Below, in pieces: positions 36,078 through 45,364 of a stretch of DNA of 64,000 bases. The translations under genes and the position numbers were made by a program. Where the stretch lies: assembly GCF_000422905.1 (NCBI RefSeq), contig NZ_AUGY01000020.1, positions 1-64,000 of the forward strand, in the 5' to 3' direction. Positions within the stretch are counted from its first letter, which is position 1; each line of letters starts with the position of its first letter. This DNA comes from Paenibacillus alginolyticus DSM 5050 = NBRC 15375 (GTDB taxonomy: Bacteria > Bacillota > Bacilli > Paenibacillales > NBRC-103111). Below the pieces are notes generated by a model. The model searched no databases. It worked only from the letters and a program-made list of their open reading frames with translations, and was not told the origin of the DNA.

Positions 36078-36305
36078 TTATTTTTCAAGAATTTGACCAA
36101 AAGGCTTGTAAATCATATTAACCAAATCGGTCGGTCCAGGCATGTCAGGGAAGAAAACAAGCAGGATGGCTAAAATGAATCCTACTCCCGACAGTGCTAG
36201 AAAGGCTGCCTTCTCCTTCATCTGTTTTTGATCCATTTTTGGCCATTCATACAAAACCATGAGAGCAACTATAACCGATATTCCCACTATCGCTCCCCAT
36301 TTCAT
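36078..36305 (-). CDS. Small two-helix membrane protein of the germination operon
   Basis: 75 residues: one TM helix at 4-20 and a second at about 35-53 (FLALSGVGFILAILLVFF). No family name is recognised, but such small membrane genes commonly trail gerA-type operons. It overlaps the GerC gene by 4 bases, so it is translated with the germinant receptor and may be a subunit analogous to the GerD/small D-subunits described for some receptors (inference). Confidence 0.65.
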   Translation of the reverse strand: MKWGAIVGISVIVALMVLYEWPKMDQKQMKEKAAFLALSGVGFILAILLVFFPDMPGPTDLVNMIYKPFGQILEK

Positions 36306-37477
36306 TTGTTCTTCACCTCTGTTTCAGGTAACCCTTGTGGTGTTGTAGCCTTACCCGGTCTACGTAGATTAATCCTGGTATCGAGTGTCACTTCCACTGT
36401 AGGAAAAATCTCATCCCAATGGTCTTTTACCTTATTCCATTCTTTCGGATACTTTCCATGAAAGACCCCGGCAAAACCCAAAATGTCGGCTTTTTTCTTT
36501 TTCTGTATTTGCTGAAGCGCTAATTGGATCCGGCGTTTAAGGTCTTCTCCCAATTCTGTTTCAATTAGTTTTGTAAAGGTTGGATTCATCGAATTCAACT
36601 GGCTTGCGTTTTGAATCAGATCATTTTCCGTTATGATTCTAACGGTCATCTTCCACTTTCCATCCTCGATTTTCGGGATCAATTCCGTATTCGAATGCAG
36701 CAGCATCACGGATATCGACCCGTTTGCATCTTTGGGCTTGACTGTGATGTTGGCGTTTTTGATCTCATTTCTAAGCCACAGCACGCCTCTCGTTAAATAG
36801 TCATCGATATCTCCTATCATTTTATCCTTCTTAAAAATAGCGGTACGGTTTATGTAGGCAATCGTTTGTAATTCTTTTTGCCCCTTTTCTGGCGGCGAGA
36901 TGTCAATCATAGGCAGAGCGGCTGCACCTTCATCCCCAATCAGCATGAGAAGTAAATCCTTTAGGTTAACTTTCATCAAGTTCTGCGATAGGGCTAATTC
37001 CCGAAGCACTTCGGATGAGCTTCTCTCGAGAGGGGGGGATAGTTGCAACACATCCTTTGCTCTTCCCTTACTGATAAATGCATAGGACCTAAAGCTGGGC
37101 TGCGGATGCCGTACAAAGAAGTCCAGTTCTTTGCGAATGCCATCTTTAGCCAACTTCTCTCCGATTACAATCACCTTTGTATGGCCCCAAAACACGCGCC
37201 GAGGCAGTTTTTCCTGAAGTTTTGCTAATGCATCCGTTATGGTTTCTCCTTCTCCCGTTCTTACCATGGTTAACATTCCGCCTCCGCCACCTTCATGTTG
37301 ACCGCCGCCCATGGCTCTCGGTATGGCAATTTGAGCGCTAAGTTCAATCAACTCGCCCTTTTTGTCTAAACTGACCCCATCCACAATGGAGATATCGTTA
37401 GTTTCTTTTCGATCCCAACAGCCGGTAAGCAGCAGTATGTTTGTACAAAAGATAAGAATCAAGAGAATCTTTTTCAT
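36302..37477 (-). CDS. gerC-type: Spore germination receptor lipoprotein, Ger(x)C family
   Basis: 391 residues. The signal peptide ends in the lipobox LLLTGC (residues 16-21), followed by WDRKETNDISIVDGVSLDKK, the invariant start of GerAC/GerKC proteins. The C-terminal domain has GFAGVFHGKYPKEWNKVKDH and FPTVEVTLDTRINLRRPG. It is the outer, lipid-anchored C subunit of a spore inner-membrane germinant receptor. It overlaps the B-subunit gene by 4 bases. Confidence 0.9.
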   Translation of the reverse strand: MKKILLILIFCTNILLLTGCWDRKETNDISIVDGVSLDKKGELIELSAQIAIPRAMGGGQHEGGGGGMLTMVRTGEGETITDALAKLQEKLPRRVFWGHTKVIVIGEKLAKDGIRKELDFFVRHPQPSFRSYAFISKGRAKDVLQLSPPLERSSSEVLRELALSQNLMKVNLKDLLLMLIGDEGAAALPMIDISPPEKGQKELQTIAYINRTAIFKKDKMIGDIDDYLTRGVLWLRNEIKNANITVKPKDANGSISVMLLHSNTELIPKIEDGKWKMTVRIITENDLIQNASQLNSMNPTFTKLIETELGEDLKRRIQLALQQIQKKKKADILGFAGVFHGKYPKEWNKVKDHWDEIFPTVEVTLDTRINLRRPGKATTPQGLPETEVKNK

Positions 37478-38592
37478 TCGTGCTGCTCTCCCATTTTCTT
37501 ACGACGTCCTTTCTTCATGTAAGCAATGAGAAGTAGGAACATAGGGATAACCGTTTGGAGCAATGGTAAGTTAAAAGGGGAGGTTTTTCGGAAATAATCT
37601 GATAATTCCGCTAAATTAGGACCCGACCAAATCGCAAATAATACCAACAGCAGGCCAAGAGGAAAGACGATAGGGCGATAATCAGACAGATTCAGCCACT
37701 GAGCAGTTCCTAATGAAATGGCATAATAAAACACGCAGATTTTCACAAACGTACCAGCCACCCAAATAGCCATCACAATAGACTCAAGATGTTCCAAAAA
37801 ATCGGCAATACTAATGTATTTAGCGGCGTTCATCACGGGGTAGGTTAGACTGGACGTAAGTTGTCCGAATAACATAAGTATAACGATATTGGTTGCAACC
37901 ATGGTCAGTGTGACGATCAGGACAGAAATCATCCCCCATTTCATCCCTTTCTCACGATCTCTCAAAAAAGGGAGCAGAAAAGAGATGAGGAAAAACTCGC
38001 TAAGCCAACTCTGCGGGACGGCGGCTCCCTTCATGGAAGGGATGATTCCCTTTTCTAAGATCGGAAACATATGCTTGGCTTCAACATCAGGTAGAAGGAG
38101 AATGATGATCAACAAAAATAATAAGATCCAAATGGGAACAATAAATTCAGCCAATCTTCCCAATACCTCCAGACCTGCTCGGACAGCAAAGGCGCAAACC
38201 AGCGTCATACTTGCCAGCACTAAAACGATCGGAGTACGGAGTAAAAAAATACCGACCACGAATTCCGCGTACTCTCGAATAACGATGCCATTTATTTGCA
38301 AATAAAAAAATATAAAGATAAATCCAATCACTTTTCCCGGAAACCAGCCAATAATAGTTCCGCTATATTGAATGATTGTGTCTTTCGGATAAAGACGGTT
38401 CAGTTGGCAGGCGATATAGACCGTAAGAAATCCAATCAAGGACGCCCATAACGGAGAAAGCCACATATCACGTTCGGCATGTTCCGTTGTAATGGCGGGA
38501 ACCAAGAGAACTGCAGTAGCCAAAATCGTAGGATACATCATAATCCCCATTTGCATGGCAGATATATTTCCTTTCTCGATCATGTTGTTCAC
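37474..38592 (-). CDS. gerB-type: Spore germination receptor permease-like subunit, GerAB family
   Basis: 372 residues with about ten TM helices, starting GNISAMQMGIMMYPTILATA typical of the GerAB/APC-like family. The B subunit binds the germinant within the membrane. The specific germinant cannot be predicted. Overlaps both neighbours by 4 bases in the order A-B-C, the classical gerA operon layout, probably expressed in the forespore. Confidence 0.9.
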   Translation of the reverse strand: MNNMIEKGNISAMQMGIMMYPTILATAVLLVPAITTEHAERDMWLSPLWASLIGFLTVYIACQLNRLYPKDTIIQYSGTIIGWFPGKVIGFIFIFFYLQINGIVIREYAEFVVGIFLLRTPIVLVLASMTLVCAFAVRAGLEVLGRLAEFIVPIWILLFLLIIILLLPDVEAKHMFPILEKGIIPSMKGAAVPQSWLSEFFLISFLLPFLRDREKGMKWGMISVLIVTLTMVATNIVILMLFGQLTSSLTYPVMNAAKYISIADFLEHLESIVMAIWVAGTFVKICVFYYAISLGTAQWLNLSDYRPIVFPLGLLLVLFAIWSGPNLAELSDYFRKTSPFNLPLLQTVIPMFLLLIAYMKKGRRKKMGEQHE

Positions 38593-40157
38593 CTCTTTTC
38601 TTCAATGTCATCTCCTTGGATGAGAGATGGTCCCTGAGCGGGAGCCTGTCGATATTTGTTATATGAACCAGTCAAATGAGGTCTTGTTTTCATCATCCAC
38701 CAGGGTGCCCGGATCAGGACGTCTTTCAAATCTCGCCCTTTCATAGGAGCCATCGGGGACAGATATGGGATACCGAAGGAACGTAGGCTGCATAAGTGGA
38801 TAAGGATAATGAGGCACCCAAGCATAACACCAAGGAACCCAAGGGTCCCTGCCAAAATCATCATGGGAAAGCGCAGCATGCGAATGGCCATCCCTGCGGT
38901 ATAGCGAGGGATCGTAAAGGAAGCAATTCCCGTAATCGCAACAACCATCACCATCGGGGCAGAGACAATCCCGGCTTGAACCGCAGCCTGACCAATGACC
39001 AAGGCGCCGACAATGCTGACGGCAGCTCCTACTTGTTTAGGAAGCCTAGTCCCTGCTTCACGAAGCGCCTCGAAGGTGATCTCCATAATCAAAGCCTCGA
39101 CGAGTGCCGGAAAGGGTACTTGTTCCCGGGATGATGCCATACTAAGCAGCAGTTTCGTTGGAACCATCTCCTGATGATAGGTGAGAGCCGCTACATAGAG
39201 CGAAGGAAGCATCAGAGACACCACAAGGAATAAATACCTTAACCAGCGCACAGCTGTGCCAACCATGAACCGTTGATAGTAATCCTCACTAGACTGAAGC
39301 AAAGAATAAATGGTTATCGGGACAACCATTGCAAAAGGGGTGCCATCCACGAGAATGGCGACACGACCCTCTAGTAAGTTGGAAACAACCACATCAGGTC
39401 GTTCCGTGTTAAGAACCTGAGGGAATGGTGAAAATGGGTTGTCCTCGATCATTTCCTCGATATACCCGCTTTCCAATATGCCGTCTATCTCAATTCGCTG
39501 CAGCCGTGCGCTCACTTCTTCAATCAAGGTCTTGTCTGCGATTCCTTCGATGTAAGCGAATACGACTTCAGTTTGTGTATATCGACCTACTTTCATTGAT
39601 TTTATTTTGAGTTGAGGACTTTTGAGCTTTCTTCTTATTAAAGAGGTGTTGACACCTAATGTCTCCGTAAACCCATCGCGTGGGCCTCTTATGACTGCTT
39701 CAGCTGTCGGTTCTTCAACCGAACGCTTCTCCCATTTTGCCAATCCCAAAGCAAATCCTAGATTTCCCCCTTCAATCAGCATCACCGGGTTGCCAATAGA
39801 GATGTGTTCAATACAATCGGTAATCGTTTTGGCTTCTTTCACATTCGCAACGGATAGTTTCTTTTTCATCAACTCATTGAAGGTTCTGGTTATCCCTGTC
39901 GTCTCCTGCATGAGCGGGAAAAGCACTTTGGATTCTAACTCCTCGACGTTAGACATCCCCTCGATATAGATGAGAGTGGCATCTATTTCACCACCAATTA
40001 AAAAAGGTCGAAATAGCACGTCCGAACAATCCGTATAGACGGAACGGAGGACCTGGAGATTTTGATTTAAATCGGAAGAAAGAGCAGCTTGTTGCTCTGC
40101 AGCCTGCTGTTCCAAGATTACGGTTTTGTGCTTTTTAAACAAATTACGAAAAAACAT
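38589..40157 (-). CDS. gerA-type: Spore germination receptor subunit, GerAA family
   Basis: The start MFFRNLFKKHK is preceded by GAAGGGA. An earlier in-frame Met lacks spacing. About 520 residues: an N-terminal soluble domain (about 1-270), then the GerA membrane domain with about 5 TM helices, including FSPFPQVLNTERPDVVVSNL and LEGRVAILVDGTPFAMVVP. The C-terminal tail is cytoplasmic. First gene of the operon. Confidence 0.9.
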   Translation of the reverse strand: MFFRNLFKKHKTVILEQQAAEQQAALSSDLNQNLQVLRSVYTDCSDVLFRPFLIGGEIDATLIYIEGMSNVEELESKVLFPLMQETTGITRTFNELMKKKLSVANVKEAKTITDCIEHISIGNPVMLIEGGNLGFALGLAKWEKRSVEEPTAEAVIRGPRDGFTETLGVNTSLIRRKLKSPQLKIKSMKVGRYTQTEVVFAYIEGIADKTLIEEVSARLQRIEIDGILESGYIEEMIEDNPFSPFPQVLNTERPDVVVSNLLEGRVAILVDGTPFAMVVPITIYSLLQSSEDYYQRFMVGTAVRWLRYLFLVVSLMLPSLYVAALTYHQEMVPTKLLLSMASSREQVPFPALVEALIMEITFEALREAGTRLPKQVGAAVSIVGALVIGQAAVQAGIVSAPMVMVVAITGIASFTIPRYTAGMAIRMLRFPMMILAGTLGFLGVMLGCLIILIHLCSLRSFGIPYLSPMAPMKGRDLKDVLIRAPWWMMKTRPHLTGSYNKYRQAPAQGPSLIQGDDIEEKR

Positions 40158-40242
40158 AAAAGTCCCTTCTTTCCGTTTGCACAATCATCTATAGGAGGTT
40201 AACCCGAAACTAACAATTTTATCCATTACTGAAAAATACGAA

Positions 40243-40276
40243 GAAGGGGCTTTCCCTTTTACAGGAAATCCCCTTC
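40243..40276 (-). terminator. Terminator behind the amidase gene
   Basis: GAAGGGG plus CTTTCC pair with GGAAAT plus CCCCTTC around a short loop. On the minus strand TTCGTATTTTTC follows. It ends the 48-40 kb catabolic operon before the germination promoter. Confidence 0.7.
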
Positions 40277-40289
40277 ATTGTGTTACTTC

Positions 40290-40973
40290 TTATGAAAATG
40301 ATGGTTTTAATTCTTCCCATGTTTGTACCAAAGCGTACTTGGCATCCAAGTCAAACAAATTATTTTCGTGTGCAAAACGTGAACGGTCAAAACAACCATC
40401 CTCCATGACAAAAGTCGGAAAACCGTATGAAAATCCATCGACTGCCGTCGCCCGCACACAACCGGATGTTGATCCGCCGCATAACACAAGAGAATCCACT
40501 TTTTGCTTTAGGAGATAACTTAGTAAGGGTGTGTGGAAAAAGGCGCTTGCTTTCGTCTTGGGCATCACCCACTCTTGATCCATCGGTCGAATGCATTCCG
40601 CAAATTGATTAAAATCATCTTGAACTTCGTACGATACCGATTTGGGCTTGGTCGCCGTTCCTGCATAAATCCCTTGCTCCAAGTCCATGAAGGTGTATAC
40701 GATAGGAAGCTGCAGCTCGCGAAATCTCTCGGCTGCCTGACGAATCGCGGGCATCGCCTCCCAGGCGGCCTCTCCGCAGGAAGTCCGGTATTCTTGAGTC
40801 GCCTGGTCCAAGGTCATAGGACTAGAACCCGTAAACCCATACGTACAGTCGATTATCAGCAAGGCCGGTCTGCTCCCCATGGCTTGATAGGTGTGGTAAC
40901 CGAGCCTTTCATAGGTTCCCCTCTCTGTCTCAGGGAGCCGCTTAACCCAGGACTTTAAGCTTTGTGCTTCCAA
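40290..40973 (-). CDS. Isochorismatase-family amidohydrolase (N-carbamoylsarcosine amidase/maleamate amidase-like)
   Basis: 227 residues with a Cys-hydrolase triad: Asp in ALLIIDCTYGF, Lys in MPKTKASAFFHT, Cys in GGSTSGCVRATAVD, and the cis-peptide before it. The N-terminal ERGTYERLGY is like N-carbamoylsarcosine amidase and NicF-type maleamate amidases. It starts with TTG and overlaps the TRAP permease by 19 bases, so it is the last gene of the aromatic-acid operon. It probably releases ammonia from an amide of the imported acid or an intermediate. Nicotinamidase-type activity is another option. Confidence 0.75.
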   Translation of the reverse strand: MEAQSLKSWVKRLPETERGTYERLGYHTYQAMGSRPALLIIDCTYGFTGSSPMTLDQATQEYRTSCGEAAWEAMPAIRQAAERFRELQLPIVYTFMDLEQGIYAGTATKPKSVSYEVQDDFNQFAECIRPMDQEWVMPKTKASAFFHTPLLSYLLKQKVDSLVLCGGSTSGCVRATAVDGFSYGFPTFVMEDGCFDRSRFAHENNLFDLDAKYALVQTWEELKPSFS

Positions 40974-42919
40974 ATGAGCTCATCCCCCTCATTTTTGGTT
41001 AAGATCGGTTTTCGTCGGCCCAAATACTTCGGAAGCATGACAATCAGCATAAGAGTGATACCTGTAATATCCATGATGGTCTGAGGAAAAATCATGCATA
41101 CACCGCTTGCTAATATCAATATTCTTTCAAGAAAATTCAGGTTTTTCCCGTAATAACCCTCAAAGCCCGCTGCCAAGCAGGTTATTCCTAGACCAGCGGT
41201 TAACAAGGACTCTACAATCTTACCCACGCTGCCATCCATCAATAAGGCAGGTTCATACACAAACATAAAAGGCATTATAAAGGCTACTAAAGCGAGCCTG
41301 CAGGATGCCCAGCCGATTTTATTCGGGTCAGCTTGGGCAATACTGCCCGCTGCGATACAAGCTGTCGCTACAGGCGGAGAAATACACGAAAGAACGGAAT
41401 AATATACGATAAATAGATGCGCTGACAAGGTACTGACTCCCAGGTTGATCAAGAGAGGAGCGGCAAGCGCTGCTGTCAAGATGTACGAAGTGGAAGTGGG
41501 CAGCCCCATGCCGAAGATGATACACATGAAAGCCGTTGCCACCAGTGTGAGGAAAACACTTCCATAAGTAAATTGAAAAATGAGCGTTCCGAATTTGGAA
41601 GCGAGTCCTGTAAGCATAATCTCATCAATAAACATCCCCGCAGCCGCACAAGCCAATGTGACGGGAACAACTCGCAGCAGTGCTTCTTCGCAGGCAACGA
41701 TGATTTTACCCAAACCGATTCTTCTTTGCGGATTGAACCAGCTCAATACGATAATGAGACCGCAGGTCATTATCGCGACCAGAGGCGCGGTATATCCATG
41801 TTCGATTCCCCATATCAGGAAAATAATCGGAAGAAGATGTACCCATCCATCTTTCATCACCTGCTTGAATTTAGGGACATCGTCCATCGTAGGCAAGTTT
41901 AATTTTTTGGAACGAAAATGCACTTGAAGAAATATGCCCAAATAATATAATATTGCCGGTATAATCGCCGCAATCACAATATCGCTATAGGGAATACCGG
42001 CATACTCGGCCATCAAGAATACGGCGGAGCCCATAATCGGCGGACAAATACTTCCTCCCGCTGAAGCTGCTGACTCTACGGCGCCGGCAAATACCGGACT
42101 TAGTCCTACCTTCTTCATGATCGGAATATTGACCGAGCCTGTAGTTAATACGTCGGATGTAGGACTGCCGGAGATCATACCGAACATCCCGGAAGAAATA
42201 ACGCCTACCTTCGCCGTGCCTCCGGCTGAACGCCCGGAAATCATGGCAGCGAATTTAAAAAAGAAGTCCCCCCCTCCGGCTTGCGTGTAGAAGGCACCAA
42301 ATAAGACAAACATAAACACGTAGGTAGCGGCGACACCAATTGTTGTCCCAAATATACCATTAGTCGTGTAAACCATATCATCAATAAAATGATTAAGCGT
42401 AATCAATCGGTGTGAATAAGCTCCCGGTATCAAGTGCCCCAAAAAAGTATAGGCTAAAAAAATAAGCACGATAATGGTCAAGGAGGAGCCTAATGTTCGG
42501 CGCGTTGCTTCCAAGGTTAACAACACAAGAGCAATACCTACAAATGTTTCCATGGAAGTCAACTCGGCGAATTGAGGAATCCTTTTTAAATACTCAGACG
42601 AATTTACCAAAAAGAAAATCCATATGCCAAATGAAAGTAAGGAATAGAAGATATCCATCCATGTTGGAAGGCCTTTGGTTACGCTTTGTCTCGAGCTATA
42701 TAACAAAAACGTAACGCCCAGCACAAACGGGTAAAATATAGCCGAATATTGGTATAAATCCATGGAGCCAAACGCACCTAGCCAGATCTCAAAAATGGAT
42801 ACTCCAATGGCCAATATCATGATGAGCATGCGAAAAATACCGGAGGGCGAACGCATAAAACCTTCTCTAAACCACTCTTTATAGCCGACTCTCGTTGATC
42901 CCGTTTGTTCATTCGCCAA
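40955..42919 (-). CDS. TRAP transporter fused permease (4TM/12TM, TAXI type)
   Basis: About 654 residues and 16 or more TM helices. The fused small (N-terminal) and large (C-terminal) permease halves carry the large-subunit blocks GGDFFFKFAAMISGRSAGGT, SGSPTSDVLTTGSVNIPIMK, SAASAGGSICPPIMGSAVFL and FGMGLPTSTSYI. A TTG at 42919 with AAAGGTGG 8 bases upstream is the best start. It works with the TAXI receptor encoded just upstream to import an organic acid using a sodium or proton gradient. Confidence 0.88.
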   Translation of the reverse strand: MANEQTGSTRVGYKEWFREGFMRSPSGIFRMLIMILAIGVSIFEIWLGAFGSMDLYQYSAIFYPFVLGVTFLLYSSRQSVTKGLPTWMDIFYSLLSFGIWIFFLVNSSEYLKRIPQFAELTSMETFVGIALVLLTLEATRRTLGSSLTIIVLIFLAYTFLGHLIPGAYSHRLITLNHFIDDMVYTTNGIFGTTIGVAATYVFMFVLFGAFYTQAGGGDFFFKFAAMISGRSAGGTAKVGVISSGMFGMISGSPTSDVLTTGSVNIPIMKKVGLSPVFAGAVESAASAGGSICPPIMGSAVFLMAEYAGIPYSDIVIAAIIPAILYYLGIFLQVHFRSKKLNLPTMDDVPKFKQVMKDGWVHLLPIIFLIWGIEHGYTAPLVAIMTCGLIIVLSWFNPQRRIGLGKIIVACEEALLRVVPVTLACAAAGMFIDEIMLTGLASKFGTLIFQFTYGSVFLTLVATAFMCIIFGMGLPTSTSYILTAALAAPLLINLGVSTLSAHLFIVYYSVLSCISPPVATACIAAGSIAQADPNKIGWASCRLALVAFIMPFMFVYEPALLMDGSVGKIVESLLTAGLGITCLAAGFEGYYGKNLNFLERILILASGVCMIFPQTIMDITGITLMLIVMLPKYLGRRKPILTKNEGDELIWKHKA

Positions 42920-42945
42920 GTCGAATACCACCTTTCGATCTTATT

Positions 42946-42971
42946 GGGAATCCATGGACTCATGGATTCCC
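42946..42971 (-). terminator. Perfect intercistronic hairpin between TAXI receptor and TRAP permease genes
   Basis: GGGAATCCATG, loop GACT, CATGGATTCCC: an 11-bp perfect stem without a T-run. Position suggests mRNA stabilisation or partial termination giving more receptor than permease. Confidence 0.6.
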
Positions 42972-42987
42972 ACTCGCATTAAGGGTT

Positions 42988-44091
42988 TCATTTTTTGATG
43001 GCTCCGACTTCCTCATAAAGTGCCTTTGCTCCGGGCGCCAACGGAACAGAGCCGGTATTCGCCAACTTTTGCGCAGAGATCTCTTTCATGGATGGGTGTG
43101 AGGCGCGAATAATTTCGAGATTGTCAACTAGAGCTTTAGCCATCTTATATTGATCCTGTTCGCTTGCTTTTTTACTTACGAGAATGATAGCGCTGAGCGA
43201 AACCGTTTTCACATCTTCTTTCTGCCATTTATAAGTATTCTTCGGTACATTAATTTCCTTTAGGCCCCATGCTTTATTCAAAGCATCTAAGGATTTTTGA
43301 TCAAGACTCCACATGACAAGATTCGTATTGACTGCCGTTTCTTCTAAACCTGCATCCGGTGCAAATACGAAATCCATAATAATGTCCATACGTTTGTTTT
43401 GCACGGCCTCATAGCGCTGTTGACTTCCTGCCCAGGTCAAGGAACCTCCCCACTCCTTCAATGTAGTTTCAGTTATGCCGTTAGCCTCAAGCAGCGCATT
43501 TGACCCTAATGAGTTCAAGTTCCCTTTCTGATTGATTCCAATTCGTGCGGGAGCTTTCTTTGAAGCAATATCTGCGAGACTCTTGAGACCATATTTGTCT
43601 GCAAAATCTTTGCGGACCGTTACATGAAGTACGGCATTGTCATAGAGGGTGGCCAGAGCCATCAAGTTTTCAAATTTTTTGTTAAAAGGCGCCATTCCAT
43701 TTCTTGCTGCAATAACCTCAATTTCTTGAATAATACCTAATTCGACTTGCGCATCGTCTATTAATTTAATGTTCCCCGCGCCGCTGCCCGGTTCATAGGT
43801 AGCTGCCGAGCCTGGGTAGGAAGTTGCGAACGACTTGGAAATCACTTGACCCAAACCCGACCAAAAACCGCCGACCGATCCGCCTGCAAGCGTAACCGTC
43901 ATCGGACTCTTATTATTTTTGTCAATTTTAAGATCTGCCGCTGCCGTTTGTGAAGCAGTTCCGGAATTTCCGGAAGTCGGCTTGGCGGCGGCAGGCTTCT
44001 CCGATTGCGTATTGGAACAAGCGATAGTCCCGGTGGATAGAACGAATGCGAGCAGCATCAGCATCAATCGTTTCCATTTTATTTGTTTCAT
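42988..44091 (-). CDS. TAXI-family TRAP transporter solute receptor, lipoprotein
   Basis: 367 residues with a signal peptide ending in the lipobox TIAC (Cys25). The mature part shows the TAXI pattern: VTLAGGSVGGFWSGLGQVIS, EPGSGAGNIKLIDDAQVELG, and a C-terminal HPSMKEISAQKLANTGSVPL. It captures the substrate for the fused permease. TAXI receptors bind small carboxylates or aromatic acids. The operon enzymes point to an aromatic (di)carboxylate. Confidence 0.88.
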   Translation of the reverse strand: MKQIKWKRLMLMLLAFVLSTGTIACSNTQSEKPAAAKPTSGNSGTASQTAAADLKIDKNNKSPMTVTLAGGSVGGFWSGLGQVISKSFATSYPGSAATYEPGSGAGNIKLIDDAQVELGIIQEIEVIAARNGMAPFNKKFENLMALATLYDNAVLHVTVRKDFADKYGLKSLADIASKKAPARIGINQKGNLNSLGSNALLEANGITETTLKEWGGSLTWAGSQQRYEAVQNKRMDIIMDFVFAPDAGLEETAVNTNLVMWSLDQKSLDALNKAWGLKEINVPKNTYKWQKEDVKTVSLSAIILVSKKASEQDQYKMAKALVDNLEIIRASHPSMKEISAQKLANTGSVPLAPGAKALYEEVGAIKK

Positions 44092-44147
44092 GAGTGGTCA
44101 TCCCCCAATTTGAATGAAATCGCTTACAATTAGCTTTTTTCGAAAAA

Positions 44148-45350
44148 TTATTTCACCGCTACCTGATAGTTTAACCCTATCTCTTTCTTTTCCCTTGAGG
44201 ATTGTAAAGCGGCTAAGCATATTTCTAGGTTTGCCAGCCCCCACCTCCCGTCATGAACAGGACGTTTCCCATGGATCACCGATTGATAAAATTCCTCTAC
44301 GACCATATCACGTCCGTTGACATCATTCGGAAGCTGCAGTTGTTCTACACCCTCTTCTCCATAAACCAGGAGGCCTTCCGGCGTTTGCCTTATGTCGCCC
44401 CGTTCCCCGCTGACCACAGTGAGACCAAAGAAAGGCTGTTGTAGCCCCGTATCAGCATGAATCATAGATTGCTTTCCGCTGTAACCGGAACGGCGGCTTT
44501 TTAGGTGCTGCTCCTGTTCGGTGTCTAGCGCCCTTATTATCTTTCGATTAGAAGCATAGCCCCCGGGCTTCACCTGCTCTCCCCATTCACCGATGCCATT
44601 GGTCCATTCGGTTGTATGGAAATGGTCATAACCGTTATAAACGGCGGTTGCGGAGGCACCGTCTTCGAATTCGAAGAACACAACATGACTGCCTTCCGTC
44701 CGTCTTTGGGAATCCCAGACACCGGTAGACGCTCTTATACTTCTAACCTTGCCCCCACCCACTAAACGGATGATATCGAACTGATGTGACCCTTGCCGGA
44801 AGGTGACCCCTCCGCCCAATTCAGTTTGAAGTTCCTCTCGCATACGGGGACGGTACATCCAGTCGGTATAGCACCAGGTATGGGCCATTCTAAACCTCCC
44901 GATCGTGCCGCTTTCGAGCACTTCTCTCATCTTTAAAATAGGAGGGTCAAAGCTATGAGAGTGCCCGACTACCATCGTCACACCTCCCGCTTCTGCAGCT
45001 GCGATCATCTGCAGTCCTTCTTCCAATGATACGGCGATCGGCTTTTCCAAAATCATGTGCTTCTTCGCAGAGGCGGCAAGCATGACATGCACCGTATGGA
45101 ATTGTGTCGGAGTAGCGATGTACACAGCATCCACATCGTGGGAGCTGCACATTCGCTCGACACTCCGATAGGTCTCCACGGGGAAGTCCGTTTTAAAATT
45201 GCGAAGCTGTTCCTCATCCAAGGAAGCGGCAGCTGTAATGGCGATCCCTGGATGTTTGAGGAAAGCGGGAAGCATCGCTTTCGTTGCGGTTCCGAGTCCG
45301 GCGATCCCTATACGGATCACCGGGGTTTGCAGTCCTAGATCGGAACTCAT
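44148..45350 (-). CDS. Gfo/Idh/MocA-family dehydrogenase, phthalate dihydrodiol dehydrogenase-like
   Basis: The start MSSDLGLQTPVIRIGIAGLG at 45350 is 8 bases behind AAAGGAGG. The Rossmann motif GIAGLGTATKAMLP, the EKP motif (MILEKPIAVSLEEGLQMIAA) and GGGVTFRQGSHQFDIIRLVG with the conserved His/Asp are present. FYQSVIHGKRPVHDGRW near the C-terminus and the context beside a phthalate-dioxygenase-like protein fit phthalate 4,5-cis-dihydrodiol dehydrogenases, which belong to this family. It would rearomatise the Rieske product to a dihydroxy acid. The substrate is inferred. Confidence 0.75.
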   Translation of the reverse strand: MSSDLGLQTPVIRIGIAGLGTATKAMLPAFLKHPGIAITAAASLDEEQLRNFKTDFPVETYRSVERMCSSHDVDAVYIATPTQFHTVHVMLAASAKKHMILEKPIAVSLEEGLQMIAAAEAGGVTMVVGHSHSFDPPILKMREVLESGTIGRFRMAHTWCYTDWMYRPRMREELQTELGGGVTFRQGSHQFDIIRLVGGGKVRSIRASTGVWDSQRRTEGSHVVFFEFEDGASATAVYNGYDHFHTTEWTNGIGEWGEQVKPGGYASNRKIIRALDTEQEQHLKSRRSGYSGKQSMIHADTGLQQPFFGLTVVSGERGDIRQTPEGLLVYGEEGVEQLQLPNDVNGRDMVVEEFYQSVIHGKRPVHDGRWGLANLEICLAALQSSREKKEIGLNYQVAVK

Positions 45351-45364
45351 GGGCATTACCTCCT

